64,000 nucleotides of DNA from Falsiroseomonas sp051433195. GTDB taxonomy: Bacteria; Pseudomonadota; Alphaproteobacteria; Acetobacterales; Acetobacteraceae. The notes beneath the pieces are model-generated. The model was not told where the DNA came from, did no database searches, and worked only from the letters and a program-made list of their open reading frames with translations. The stretch covers positions 1 to 64,000 of the forward strand of contig NZ_JBHMFT010000015.1 in assembly GCF_051433195.1 (NCBI RefSeq), read 5' to 3'. Of the stretch, positions 25,691-35,681 are shown in pieces (position 1 is the first letter of the stretch; every line of letters starts with the position of its first letter). A program made the translations under genes and the position numbers.

Positions 25691-26692
25691 ATGACCCGCG
25701 TCTTCTCCGGCATCCAGCCCTCCGGCGTGCCGACCCTCGGCAACTACCTCGGCGCCATCCGCAACTGGGTGCCGATGCAGGACACGCATGAGACGATCTT
25801 CTGCGTCGTCGACCTGCACGCCATCACCGTCTGGCAGGACCCGAAGGAGCTTGCGCGGCAGACGCGGGAGATGGCGGCGGCGCTGATCGCCTGCGGGCTG
25901 GACCCGAACCGCTGCACGCTGTTCATCCAGTCCCACGTCCATGCCCATGCGCGGCTGGCGTGGATCTTCAACTGCGTCGCCCGGCTCGGCTGGCTGAACC
26001 GGATGACGCAGTTCAAGGACAAGGCCGGCAAGGACCGCGAGGCCGCCAGCGCCGGGCTGTATGTCTACCCGAACCTGATGGCCGCCGACATCCTGACCTA
26101 CCACGCGACCCAGGTGCCGGTGGGCGACGACCAGCGCCAGCACCTGGAACTGGCCAACGACATCGCCCAGAAGTTCAACCACGACTACGAGGTCGATTTC
26201 TTCCCGAAGATCGAGCCGCTGATCCAGGGCGTCGCCGCGCGGGTGATGTCGTTGCGCGACGGCACCAGGAAGATGTCGAAGTCGGATGCCTCCGACCAGT
26301 CGCGCATCAACCTGACCGACGAACACGACAGCATCGCCCTGAAGATCCGCAAGGCGCGGACGGATGCGGAGCCGCTGCCGGAGCATGTCTCGGGCCTGGA
26401 GGGCCGGGCCGAGGCACGCAACCTGGTCGGCATCCTGGCCGCCATCACCGGCACGCTGCCGGAGAACGTGCTGCGGGAGCACAGCGGCAAGGGCTTCGGC
26501 GCCTTCAAGGAAGTGCTGGTGGCCGCCCTGATCGGCCACCTCGACCCGATCCGGCGCGAGATGTCGCGGCTGCTGGACGACCCGGCGGCGCTCGATGCGC
26601 AGCTTCGCCTCGGCGCCGACCGGGCCGAGGCGATCGCCGCGCCGATCTGCGCGCGGGCGGAGGAGATCGTCGGGTTCCTGCCGCGGCGGTAG
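25691..26692 (+). CDS. trpS: Tryptophan-tRNA ligase
   Basis: The 333-residue class I synthetase has FSGIQPSGVPTLGNYLGAI (the P-x-x-x-x-H-I-G-N variant), the Trp-binding region VVDLHAIT, GDDQRQHLELANDIA and the KMSKS loop at about residue 195 (RKMSKSDASDQSRI). It charges tRNA-Trp in the cytoplasm. The ATG at 25691 fits the family N-terminus; an in-frame extension upstream to 25583 is not conserved-looking. The 142 bp before it hold nothing else recognised. Confidence 0.96.
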   Translation: MTRVFSGIQPSGVPTLGNYLGAIRNWVPMQDTHETIFCVVDLHAITVWQDPKELARQTREMAAALIACGLDPNRCTLFIQSHVHAHARLAWIFNCVARLGWLNRMTQFKDKAGKDREAASAGLYVYPNLMAADILTYHATQVPVGDDQRQHLELANDIAQKFNHDYEVDFFPKIEPLIQGVAARVMSLRDGTRKMSKSDASDQSRINLTDEHDSIALKIRKARTDAEPLPEHVSGLEGRAEARNLVGILAAITGTLPENVLREHSGKGFGAFKEVLVAALIGHLDPIRREMSRLLDDPAALDAQLRLGADRAEAIAAPICARAEEIVGFLPRR

Positions 26693-26695
26693 CCG

Positions 26696-27616
26696 CTACA
26701 TCCGGGTACTGAGGAACCACACCCAGATCGGCAGCGTCACCACGGACAGCACGTGCTCGCTGGTGGTGATGGAGGCCATCAGCGGCGCGTCGCCGCCCAT
26801 GGCGCGCGCCATCACGTAGCTCGTCGCCGCCGTGGGCAGCGCCATCAGCATCACGCAGATGGCGGTGGGCAACGGGCCGAGCCCCACCGCCATCGCGATG
26901 CCGAGCGTCGCCAGCGGCATCAGCACCAGCTTCAGCAGCGCGGTCAGCCCCTGCACCAGCGGCCGGTCGCCCAAGCCCCGCAGCGTCAGCGCCGCGCCGA
27001 CGCACAGCAGCCCGAGCGCCACCGAGGCCTGGCCCAGTGCGCGCACCATCGGCGACAGCCCGGCCGGCAGCCCGCCCGCCAGCGATACCGCGAAGCCGAG
27101 CGCGCAGGCGAGGATCAGCGGGTTCAGCAGCACCTGGCGCAGCAGCCGCACGGGCCGGATGCGTCCCGCGGCCCCCACGGCGAAGGCGATGGTGGAAATC
27201 GTTTGCACCATCGGCACGATCAGCCCGGTGCAGATGGCGCACAGCGCGATGCCGGCCGGGCCCCAGATGGCGCCGGCGATGGCGAAGCCCATCAGGTTGT
27301 TGAAGCGGATGCCGCCCTGCAGGATGGAGGTCATCGCCGGATGACCCGCATTCAGCACACGGGCCAGCAGCAGCGATACCGCTGTGCCGGCCAGCAGCGC
27401 GCCCCAGATGGCGCCGGCCAGCCCGCCCACCGGCAGATCCGCCAGCCGCATCCCGGACAGGGCGTTGACGATCAGGCTGGGCAGCAGCACCCAGAAGACC
27501 AGTCTCTCGATCCCCGCCCAGATCGCATCGTCCCGCAGCAGCTTCTGCCGCAGCAGCGCGCCGAGGCCGAGCAGGCCGAAGACCGGCACGAAGGCATCGA
27601 GCCAGGCCGACATCAT
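26696..27616 (-). CDS. AEC-family (auxin efflux carrier-like) transporter
   Basis: A 306-residue membrane protein with about ten helices in two five-helix halves. It begins WLDAFVPVFGLLGLGALLRQK and has the family features GIRFNNLMGFAIAGAIWG and the second-half Pro-rich helix PTAATSYVMARAMGGDAPLMAS. Members carry organic acids (malate, malonate) or other anions out of or into the cell. It is convergent with trpS, ending 3 bp from it, and precedes an XRE-cupin regulator on the same strand. The substrate is unknown. Confidence 0.85.
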   Translation of the reverse strand: MMSAWLDAFVPVFGLLGLGALLRQKLLRDDAIWAGIERLVFWVLLPSLIVNALSGMRLADLPVGGLAGAIWGALLAGTAVSLLLARVLNAGHPAMTSILQGGIRFNNLMGFAIAGAIWGPAGIALCAICTGLIVPMVQTISTIAFAVGAAGRIRPVRLLRQVLLNPLILACALGFAVSLAGGLPAGLSPMVRALGQASVALGLLCVGAALTLRGLGDRPLVQGLTALLKLVLMPLATLGIAMAVGLGPLPTAICVMLMALPTAATSYVMARAMGGDAPLMASITTSEHVLSVVTLPIWVWFLSTRM

Positions 27617-27655
27617 GGGGAGGAATACGCCATCCCGCGCATCCTGGCCGCCAAA

Positions 27656-28240
27656 TCAGCGCCGCGCCACCACCACCACGTAGTGGCAGGGCTGCGTCGC
27701 GGAGGGGTTTTCGTAGGCGCAGTCCGCGGGCGGGCCGAGCGCCAGGCAGTCGCCGGGTGCCAGGTCATGCGTCACCGCGCCCTCATGGAACCGCAGCGCA
27801 CCCTCCAGCAGCCAGATGCACTGGCCGCGCAGCAGTGCGTAGGAGGCCGCCGGGTAGGGCACCCGCGCGCCCGGCGGCAGTTCGACCCGCACCACCTCCG
27901 GCTCCGCACCGGGCGGGGAGACCATGCGGCGCAGGTAGCCCGAGCCCGGGTCGCGCCACAGCGCCTGGTCGGCCCGCCGGGCGATGACGCCACCACCCGG
28001 CGCCGCCTCGGCGCGGGCCAGCAGCGCCGAAAGGGTCAGGCCGAAGGGTCCCGACAGGCGGCCGAGCAGGGCGGCGGTGGGGCTGGCCTCCGCGCGTTCC
28101 ACCTTGGAGATCATGGCGCGGGAGACGCCGGAGCGTTCGGCCAGTTCGGCGATGGTCCAGCCCCGCGCCTCCCGTTCCGCCCGCAGGCGGGCGGCCAAGC
28201 GGGCAGCGGCGGCATCCGGCGCTTCGGCTTCGTCTTGCAT
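27656..28240 (-). CDS. XRE-family regulator with C-terminal cupin domain
   Basis: About 194 residues. The N-terminal HTH_3 domain is RLRAEREARGWTIAELAERSGVSRAMISKVERAEASPTAALLGRLS. The C-terminal cupin_2 domain includes RVPYPAASYALLRGQCIWLLEGAL and HDLAPGDCLALGPP. This architecture is common in small-molecule-responsive repressors such as PuuR-type proteins. The ATG at 28240 is chosen because the longer frame upstream lacks family sequence. A 22-bp dyad overlaps the start codon and may be its own operator. It is 39 bp upstream of the AEC transporter in the direction of transcription, so it may control that gene. Confidence 0.85.
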   Translation of the reverse strand: MQDEAEAPDAAAARLAARLRAEREARGWTIAELAERSGVSRAMISKVERAEASPTAALLGRLSGPFGLTLSALLARAEAAPGGGVIARRADQALWRDPGSGYLRRMVSPPGAEPEVVRVELPPGARVPYPAASYALLRGQCIWLLEGALRFHEGAVTHDLAPGDCLALGPPADCAYENPSATQPCHYVVVVARR

Positions 28241-28260
28241 GATGGATTTCTGTCTATCAT
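28239..28260. promoter_or_regulatory. Candidate autoregulatory operator of the XRE-cupin gene
   Basis: The arms ATGATNGA and TCNATCAT face each other across six bases, making a 22-bp dyad over the start codon of the regulator and between it and the divergent small gene at 28340. Position and symmetry fit binding by the HTH dimer. Confidence 0.4.
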
Positions 28261-28339
28261 AGTTTCCGTGGATCGACCACGGAGGCCGGATGTTCGCCCG
28301 ACGACGCCATCCCTCGGCACCTGATGCTCCGCGTGCCGC

Positions 28340-28555
28340 ATGAGCGCGCCGCCCGGACACAATGGCGGCCCGCCGCTGGAAGACCCTGACCCGGAGGAAG
28401 GCTGGCGGCTGCATTGCTGGCGCCGCGCCCGCAAGGCCGCCTGGAAGACTCCGGGCCGGGAGATCGTGCTGCGCCGCCTGGCGCGGGCCGAGGCGCTGGG
28501 CATGAGCTACCGCGACTACACGCGGGAGATCCTGGAACGCGGGCGGTATCTCTAG
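28340..28555 (+). CDS. Small conserved hypothetical protein with GHNGGPPL motif
   Basis: The 71-residue protein begins MSAPPGHNGGPPLEDPDPEEGW and ends in a charged segment ILERGRYL. H-N-G-G-P-P-L is a recognisable motif of short alphaproteobacterial proteins of unknown function. The middle is rich in Arg/Trp/Lys and could bind nucleic acid, but that is a guess. It diverges from the XRE-cupin gene and its stop is at once followed by a MITE-like repeat. Confidence 0.65.
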   Translation: MSAPPGHNGGPPLEDPDPEEGWRLHCWRRARKAAWKTPGREIVLRRLARAEALGMSYRDYTREILERGRYL

Positions 28556-28732
28556 CAGGCTGCGGAAAAAGCCCTCTCCACCCGCAGGGGGGAGAGGGTT
28601 GGGGTGAGGGGGGCGTGAAGATTGTGAGCTCGTTCAGACGCTTGCACGTCCCCCTCACCCAACTGTCGGCATCTATGCCGACCTGCCCTAGGAAGTGGGG
28701 GAGAGGGCATTTCGCCGAATTTCCGCAGCCTG
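28556..28732. repeat. MITE-like element with 13-bp terminal inverted repeats
   Basis: The element is bounded by CAGGCTGCGGAAA (28556-28568) and its exact complement TTTCCGCAGCCTG (28720-28732). Inside are CCCTCTCC and GGGGAGAGGG arms and a CCCCCTCACCC tract, giving nested hairpins and no coding capacity. It fills the whole gap between two genes that end on either side. A relative of the interior, without the same tips, lies at 61580-61730. Confidence 0.7.
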
Positions 28733-29227
28733 TCAGGTCGCGGGCGCGCTGCCGCGGGCGATGTCGCGCAGGCAGGCGGTCTCGCCGCGCCGCGCCGTGC
28801 CGACCGCGCGGGCCGCCGCGAAGGCGACGCGCAGGCCACCTCCGGCTCCGGCGGGTGCCTCGTCCCGGTAGAAGACCAGGTCCAGGTGGCATTGCTCCGC
28901 CTGGTAGTGCCAGATCTCGGCACTGCCTTCCTCCCGCCGCAGCCGCGGTTCACCGAACCAGGCGGTGACGGCGGCGGGGCCGTGGCCGACAACCTGGCCG
29001 GCCATGGCGGGCAGGCTGCCGCCGGGTTGTGCGACGGGCGGATTTCCCACCGCCGGTCGCGCCGCCGAACCTTCCCCACCCGCCGCCGCCGGGTGCGGCG
29101 AGATGCCGGACAGGCTGGCCTGGTGCGAGGCCAGGGCCTCCTGCAGCAGAAGCGCCGGATCAGCCGGGTCCTGCGTCGCGCAGGCGGCCAGCAGGCTCAG
29201 CGGCAGCAGGAGGACGCGGCAGCGCAT
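28733..29227 (-). CDS. Putative lipoprotein of unknown function
   Basis: The 164-residue product begins MRCRVLLLPLSLLAACATQDP, with a lipobox LAAC whose Cys is residue 16, so it should be a lipid-anchored envelope protein. The C-terminal half has AVTAWFGEPRLRREEGSAEIWHYQAEQCHLDLVFYRD. This resembles the small BamE/SmpA-like fold in which a G-x-P-x-x-x-R-x-E-G-x-x-x-x-W-x-Y motif recurs. The relation is by pattern only. The preceding gene on this strand is the bactofilin, about 50 bp upstream, so the two may be co-transcribed. Confidence 0.65.
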   Translation of the reverse strand: MRCRVLLLPLSLLAACATQDPADPALLLQEALASHQASLSGISPHPAAAGGEGSAARPAVGNPPVAQPGGSLPAMAGQVVGHGPAAVTAWFGEPRLRREEGSAEIWHYQAEQCHLDLVFYRDEAPAGAGGGLRVAFAAARAVGTARRGETACLRDIARGSAPAT

Positions 29228-29279
29228 GTGGTGGTGCAGCAGGCGGCGCCGGCGGGGTGCCGGGCGCCGCGCGGCCGCA

Positions 29280-30014
29280 TCAGCCCTCGGCGTAGGCGCG
29301 CGGCGCCGGGCCGGGGGCGACCTGGGCGTCGCCGAGCATCTCCATCTTGCCCGAGATCTGGCCGCCATCCTCGACCATCAGGCGGCGGCAGCGCGCCACG
29401 CCGATGACGCGGCCGGTCCCGCGGATGACCAGCTGGCCGCGCGCGGTCAGGGTGCCATCGAAGGTGCCGGCGATCTCGGCATCCTCCACCTGGACCTCGC
29501 CCTTGAAGACGCCGGTCTGGCTGATGGAGAGCTCCGTCGCCTGGATCATCTGGCTCTCGACCGTGCCCTCGACCACCAGGCGCTCGGCATCGGCCACCGT
29601 GCCCTGCAGGCTGATGCCGCGCCCGACCACCAGGGTGCGACGCTCCGGCGCCGTCGGGCGCGGGGTCGGCATGGTCGGCGCGCCGGGCATCGGGCCCTGG
29701 GGGTTGCCCATCGGATTGCCCATCGGGTTGCCCATGGGACCGCCCATCTGACCACCCATCTGGGGCGGCCGCGGCGGGATGGCGGTGCCGGCGGGCGGCG
29801 TCGGCATGGTCGGCGTGGGCGGCTTCGGGGCGAGGCTCATGGTGGAGGCATCCCTGGTGGGTCGGAGAAAGGTGGCGCCGGGATCGGGGTCGCGGCTGGT
29901 GGGCACGATGACGGATCTGGCGTCCGAGCCGGGCTCGTGCCGCAGGTCGGTCTGAGGTTCCGCGCTGGGCGCGTCGGGTCGTTCCTCGCGGCGACGGCCG
30001 AAGACATTCATCAT
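29280..30014 (-). CDS. Bactofilin (polymer-forming cytoskeletal protein)
   Basis: Residues about 125-230 form the right-handed beta-helix of bactofilins, starting TLVVGRGISLQGTVADAERLVVEGTVES and running through GEVQVEDAEIAGTFDGTLTARGQLVIRGTGRVIGVARCRRLMVEDGG. They assemble nucleotide-free filaments linked to cell shape, stalks or envelope sites. The N-terminal 120 residues are unusually long and Pro/Met/Gly-rich, with short tandem units (MGG, then GNPM repeats), probably disordered. A second Met allows a start one codon later. Confidence 0.87.
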   Translation of the reverse strand: MMNVFGRRREERPDAPSAEPQTDLRHEPGSDARSVIVPTSRDPDPGATFLRPTRDASTMSLAPKPPTPTMPTPPAGTAIPPRPPQMGGQMGGPMGNPMGNPMGNPQGPMPGAPTMPTPRPTAPERRTLVVGRGISLQGTVADAERLVVEGTVESQMIQATELSISQTGVFKGEVQVEDAEIAGTFDGTLTARGQLVIRGTGRVIGVARCRRLMVEDGGQISGKMEMLGDAQVAPGPAPRAYAEG

Positions 30015-30206
30015 CGTCCCCCTTCAAAGGCCCCTGCAACGTTCCATGCGCCCCTGCAACGCATGGCGGGCGCCATGGCGCCCCGTCCGGCTGCATCGGC
30101 TAACACGTGCGTGGGCGCGGAGACAACGGCGCGCAGGATGCGTTTCGCTGAATCAGCCTTTCCCCAAGGTCAGGAAATGCCGGCCGGAAAGTTCCGGGCG
30201 CGGCGT
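30015..30206. other. Intergenic region, nothing recognised
   Basis: The gap between the bactofilin start and the end of the EI24-type gene contains no convincing frame. The repeated CCCCTGCAACG motif near 30032-30062 is a short direct repeat with no assignable function. Confidence 0.3.
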
Positions 30207-30869
30207 TCAGGCGGCCTTGGCGGGGCGGTTCAGCAGGTGCGTCATCGCCGCCGTGCCCAGCACGGGCACCAGCAGGTTCAGCACCGGCACCGCCGCCAGC
30301 AGCGCCAGCGCGCCGCCCAGCGTCCAGATCTCGCCACGGCGGCGCTGGCGCAGCGCCTCCGCCGCGTCGCGGCCCATGCGGCGCAGCGCGACACCTTCGA
30401 ACAGCCCCTCGCCCAGCCCGATCGCCGCCACGGCCCAAAGCCCGAGCACGCCGATGATGGGCAGCAGCAGCGACAGCGGCAGCAGGATCAGCGTCAGCCC
30501 GACCATCTTCGCCGCCAGGATGCCGGCGCTCCAGGCCTGGGTGACGGTGCTGGCGCCGCTGGCGGGCGGCAAGGTCGGGTAGTGCCGCCGCTCCACCGCC
30601 TCCGCCACGCCGTCCAGGAAGATGCCGGACACCGCCAGCAGCAGCGGGATGAACAGCCAGTAGGCCGCCACCGCCACCAGCACGGCCCCGGCCGCCGCGG
30701 CGGCGGTGGCGAACCAGCCCTCGCCGCCCGCCACGGCGCCGAGCGCCCAGCCGGACAGCAGCGCCAGCCCGACCAGCCCCAGCAGCGCCCCCAGCGCGCC
30801 AAGCAGCAGGGGCCGGCGGAAGGCCGGGTCGGGGATCTGGCGCAGGGCCAGCAGCAGGGCGTTGAGCAT
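30207..30869 (-). CDS. EI24/CysZ-type membrane protein
   Basis: The 220-residue protein has about five hydrophobic segments and the family's characteristic start, ALLLALRQIPDPAFRRPLLLGALGALL, and end, GGALALLAAVPVLNLLVPVLGTAAMTHLL. It is a member of the EI24 domain family, which includes the sulfate permease CysZ; sulfate transport is known for CysZ but not shown for this branch. The ATG at 30869 suits the family length; the long in-frame extension upstream is an antisense artefact of the kinase gene. It is divergent from the PfkB kinase. Confidence 0.82.
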   Translation of the reverse strand: MLNALLLALRQIPDPAFRRPLLLGALGALLGLVGLALLSGWALGAVAGGEGWFATAAAAAGAVLVAVAAYWLFIPLLLAVSGIFLDGVAEAVERRHYPTLPPASGASTVTQAWSAGILAAKMVGLTLILLPLSLLLPIIGVLGLWAVAAIGLGEGLFEGVALRRMGRDAAEALRQRRRGEIWTLGGALALLAAVPVLNLLVPVLGTAAMTHLLNRPAKAA

Positions 30870-30992
30870 GAGCCGGCAGATGGGCCGGCCGAGGGTGCCG
30901 GCCAAGCCGGCTCGCCCAACCGTCAGATGGGGTAGCGGTCCTGACGTCCTTCCGGCACTTTCCGCGCCGAAACGCAGCAAGGCCCGCATCGC

Positions 30993-31994
30993 ATGACATC
31001 CTCCGCACCCGGCACCAGCCCGGCCAGCCTCGATCTCCTCGGCATCGGCAATGCCATCGTCGACGTGCTGGCCCGTGCCGAGGACGGATTCCTGGCGGCG
31101 CAGGGCATGGCCAAGGGCGGCATGGCGCTGATCGACACCGCGTCGGCCGAGCGCATCTACGCCGCCATGGGTCCGGGCATCGAGGGCAGCGGCGGGTCGG
31201 GCGCCAATACCTGCGCGGTGGCGGCGGCGCTGGGTGCGCGCGTCGGCTTCCTCGGCAAGGTCGCGGCGGATGAGCTGGGCCGGGTCTTCGCCCACGACAT
31301 CCGCGCCGCCGGCGTGCGCTTCCCGACCGCGCCGCTCGAAGGCGGGGCGCCGACCGCGCGCTGCCTGATCCTGGTGACGCCGGATGGCCAGCGCACCATG
31401 AACACCTTCCTCGGCGCCTGCGTCACCTTCGGGCCCGACGACGTGGACGAGGCGGAGGTCGCCAGCGCCGCCGTCACCTACCTGGAGGGCTACCTGTTCG
31501 ACCCGCCCGCCGCGCAGGCCGCCTTCTACAAGGCGGCGAAGGCAGCCCACGCCGCCGGCCGCAAGGTGGCGCTGACGCTGTCCGACCCGTTCTGCGTCGG
31601 CCGCCACCGCGCCGCCTTCCGCGCCTTCGTCCAGGACGAGGCCGACATCCTGTTCGCCAACGAGGCCGAGTTGCTGTCGCTGTACGAGACCGAGGATTTC
31701 GACGCCGCCGTGGCGCAGGTCCGGACGGAAGTTGCGCTGGCCGCCATCACGCGGTCCGAGAAGGGCAGCCTGGTGGTCGCCGGCGGCGAATCCTGGCCCG
31801 TCGGCGCGGTGCCGACGCAGGTGGTGGACACCACCGGCGCCGGCGACGCCTATGCCGCCGGCTTCCTGGCCGCGCTCGCCCGGGGCAAGCCGATGGCGGA
31901 ATGCGGCCGCTGGGGCTCGGTCGCGGCAGCGGAGGCGATCAGCCATTTCGGGGCCCGCCCGCAGGCCGACCTGAAGTCGCTGGTCGCCGCCTGA
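30993..31994 (+). CDS. PfkB-family sugar/adenosine kinase
   Basis: The 333-residue kinase contains the first signature region GGSGANTCAVAAALGARVGFLGKVAADELG and the second, DTTGAGDAYAAGFLAAL (about residues 278-294), with the catalytic Asp in GAGD. YLEGYLFDPP and the ILFANEAELLSLY block match the adenosine kinase-like branch common in alphaproteobacteria. It would phosphorylate adenosine or a sugar with ATP. No operon partner is evident. Confidence 0.88.
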   Translation: MTSSAPGTSPASLDLLGIGNAIVDVLARAEDGFLAAQGMAKGGMALIDTASAERIYAAMGPGIEGSGGSGANTCAVAAALGARVGFLGKVAADELGRVFAHDIRAAGVRFPTAPLEGGAPTARCLILVTPDGQRTMNTFLGACVTFGPDDVDEAEVASAAVTYLEGYLFDPPAAQAAFYKAAKAAHAAGRKVALTLSDPFCVGRHRAAFRAFVQDEADILFANEAELLSLYETEDFDAAVAQVRTEVALAAITRSEKGSLVVAGGESWPVGAVPTQVVDTTGAGDAYAAGFLAALARGKPMAECGRWGSVAAAEAISHFGARPQADLKSLVAA

Positions 31995-32058
31995 CGCCAC
32001 GCGCCTGAAACCAGGGCGGGTGCAGGGCGTTGAGGGGGTTCGAACCGGAGGACCCGCC

Positions 32059-32631
32059 ATGCGCCTACGCCACGCCCTGTTGCTGGCCGCCGCCCTGCCG
32101 GTGCTGGCCAGCCCCGCCCTGCTGCCGCGGGAGGCCAGGGGGGAGACCCGGGCGCAGCCGGCCTACGGCGCCGATCGCGACGGGGCCGAATCGCTCCTGC
32201 GCCTGGCGCGGGAAGCCGTGGCCGCAGGCAATGCCGGCCGGGCGCGGGAGTATCTGGAGCAGGCGGAGACCCGCGTCCTGACCCGCTCCGTCATCGCCAC
32301 CCGTGCCGGCGAGCCCGCACAGGGCGGTGCGGTCGGCGCGATCTCGGCTGCACGCCAGGCGGTGGACCGGCGCGACCGCGCGGCGGCCTATCGCCACATC
32401 GACCAGGCGATGGACCGGCTGCGGCAACCTGCCCCGACGGCCTCCGACCTGCCGCGCTCCAAGACGGAGGACATGGGCGCTGCCGGCACCGCGCCGGTGG
32501 TTCCCGGCGAAACCCTGGGCGGTGGCACGCCGCGGGTGATCGGGCCGTCGCCGGCGCCGATGTTCACGCCTGGGCCGATGCCCGCGCCCAGCCTGCCCGG
32601 ATACGGCAGCCCGGGTCCGACCTTGCGCTGA
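32059..32631 (+). CDS. Exported hypothetical protein
   Basis: A signal peptide (MRLRHALLLAAALPVLASPALL) precedes a helical segment, ESLLRLAREAVAAGNAGRAREYLEQAETRVLTRS, then a second one, AISAARQAVDRRDRAAAYRHIDQAMDRL. The tail of about 55 residues is Pro/Gly-rich. The helices look like TPR-related hairpins. I do not recognise a named family. The ATG at 32059 has GGAGG upstream with good spacing, which supports it as a real gene. Confidence 0.7.
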   Translation: MRLRHALLLAAALPVLASPALLPREARGETRAQPAYGADRDGAESLLRLAREAVAAGNAGRAREYLEQAETRVLTRSVIATRAGEPAQGGAVGAISAARQAVDRRDRAAAYRHIDQAMDRLRQPAPTASDLPRSKTEDMGAAGTAPVVPGETLGGGTPRVIGPSPAPMFTPGPMPAPSLPGYGSPGPTLR

Positions 32632-32645
32632 GCCCCCCCTGGATG

Positions 32646-32668
32646 AGCCCTGCCGTGCCGGCAGGGCT
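32646..32668 (+). terminator. Hairpin after the exported hypothetical gene
   Basis: AGCCCTGCCG and CGGCAGGGCT form a perfect 10-bp stem with a TGC loop, 15 bp after the stop codon. There is no T run, so termination efficiency is uncertain. Confidence 0.5.
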
Positions 32669-32872
32669 GCCTCCTGCCTCATGACGGGCCCGGTCATGCG
32701 GTTCTTGCTCGCTTTTTGGCGCCCGCACCCTTATGTGTGCGCCGCATCAATGCCAATGGCCCAGCGAAGTGCCTGGATGACCTCACGGTCAGTCCCGGGG
32801 GCGGCGGGGGTCGGCGCGAAGGTCTCTGCTCGAATCCTTCGCTAAACTCTTTGCCCGGATCCGGATCACCCC

Positions 32873-34702
<1,830 letters not shown>

Positions 34703-34738
34703 GCCGTTCGCTCCAGCGAACTTTGTCGACCATGAACC

Positions 34739-34766
34739 AGCGGCGCCCACTCGGCGCCGCTTTTTT
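34739..34766 (+). terminator. Rho-independent terminator of typA
   Basis: AGCGGCGCC and GGCGCCGCT form a perfect 9-bp GC-rich stem around CACTC, followed directly by a run of T. It lies 36 bp after the typA stop and insulates the downstream RTX gene. Confidence 0.92.
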
Positions 34767-34885
34767 CATGTCGGGGTCATGACAACGGCAGCGCCTATCG
34801 GATTGAGAGGCAAGCCAAACGTTTCGTCGTCGGTCTTTTTCGCCTAGCCTTCGGTCATCGGGACACGCAACAGAAGGAGGCTCCG

Positions 34886-35524
34886 ATGGGCAGCACACCG
34901 AAGGCGATCGACGGCGAGGACCTGGCGAAGGTGGTGGGGGGCAACTTCACCGACCGCTACGGCACCGATGGCGCCGATACCATCACTGGCACCGACGGCA
35001 TGGACAAGGTCTTCGCCGGCGGCGGCAACGACCACATCTCGACCCACGGCGGCAATGACGAGATCCATGCCGGCGCGGGCAACGACTTCGTCAACGCCGG
35101 AGCCGGCAACGACAAGGTGTTCGGCGGCGACGGCAACGACACCATCCAGGGTCGCGCGGGCTCGGACGAGCTGCATGGCGAGGCCGGCGACGACGCGATG
35201 GATGGCGGCTACCGCGACGGCGCGGCCGACAAGGCCTTCGGCGGCGAAGGCAACGACAGCTACATCTGGTCGCCCGGCGACGGCAACGACGAGTTCCATG
35301 GCGGCAACGGCCAGGACACGCTGCTCCTGCATGGCGTGAACCTCGAGACCTTCCAGAACGCCGTGCAGCTCTACAACCCGAACCTGCAGATGCTGCTGGC
35401 CTCGGACGGGACGATGAGCTTCACCGACCAGACCGGCACGCAGGTGTCCTTCAGCGGGCAGATCACCATCGGCCACGAGACGATGAAGTTCTTCGATGTG
35501 GAACGCATCAAGATCAACTTCTGA
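34886..35524 (+). CDS. RTX calcium-binding protein with a double-glycine-type leader
   Basis: The 212-residue protein starts MGSTPKAIDGEDLAKVVGGN. L(-7), V(-4), G(-2) and G(-1) before the Asn match the double-glycine leader of peptides exported by peptidase-containing ABC transporters. Residues 25-150 hold hemolysin-type nonapeptides (GGGNDHISTHGGNDEIHAGAGNDFV and similar, G-G-x-G-x-D-x-U-x) that bind calcium in a parallel beta-roll. The C-terminal 65 residues (DTLLLHGVNLETF to ERIKINF) form a non-repeat domain shared with the next gene. The start has GGAGG upstream. No ABC exporter gene is nearby, so the secretion route is inference. Confidence 0.85.
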   Translation: MGSTPKAIDGEDLAKVVGGNFTDRYGTDGADTITGTDGMDKVFAGGGNDHISTHGGNDEIHAGAGNDFVNAGAGNDKVFGGDGNDTIQGRAGSDELHGEAGDDAMDGGYRDGAADKAFGGEGNDSYIWSPGDGNDEFHGGNGQDTLLLHGVNLETFQNAVQLYNPNLQMLLASDGTMSFTDQTGTQVSFSGQITIGHETMKFFDVERIKINF

Positions 35525-35681
35525 CCCTTCGCGACGTGCGGAACAGGGGGCGGTGCCGGCAACGGCGCTGCCCCTTTCGCATGGATGGCCCAAGGGCGGA
35601 CCTATGGCCGCCATCGGCACGGCCCGCCTGCCTAGCCCACGGCCCGCAACCTATCCTGTTGCAACGGCACAGGAGGTTGCG

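Noticed and set aside
24368..26539. 723-residue minus-strand frame across trpS and manC
   Set aside because: The frame is antisense to trpS and out of frame with manC; both of those genes have clear motifs.
29690..29770. Short tandem repeat as a possible CRISPR array
   Set aside because: The repeats are in frame, code for Gly-Asn-Pro-Met and lack spacers of constant length; they belong to the bactofilin N-terminal arm.
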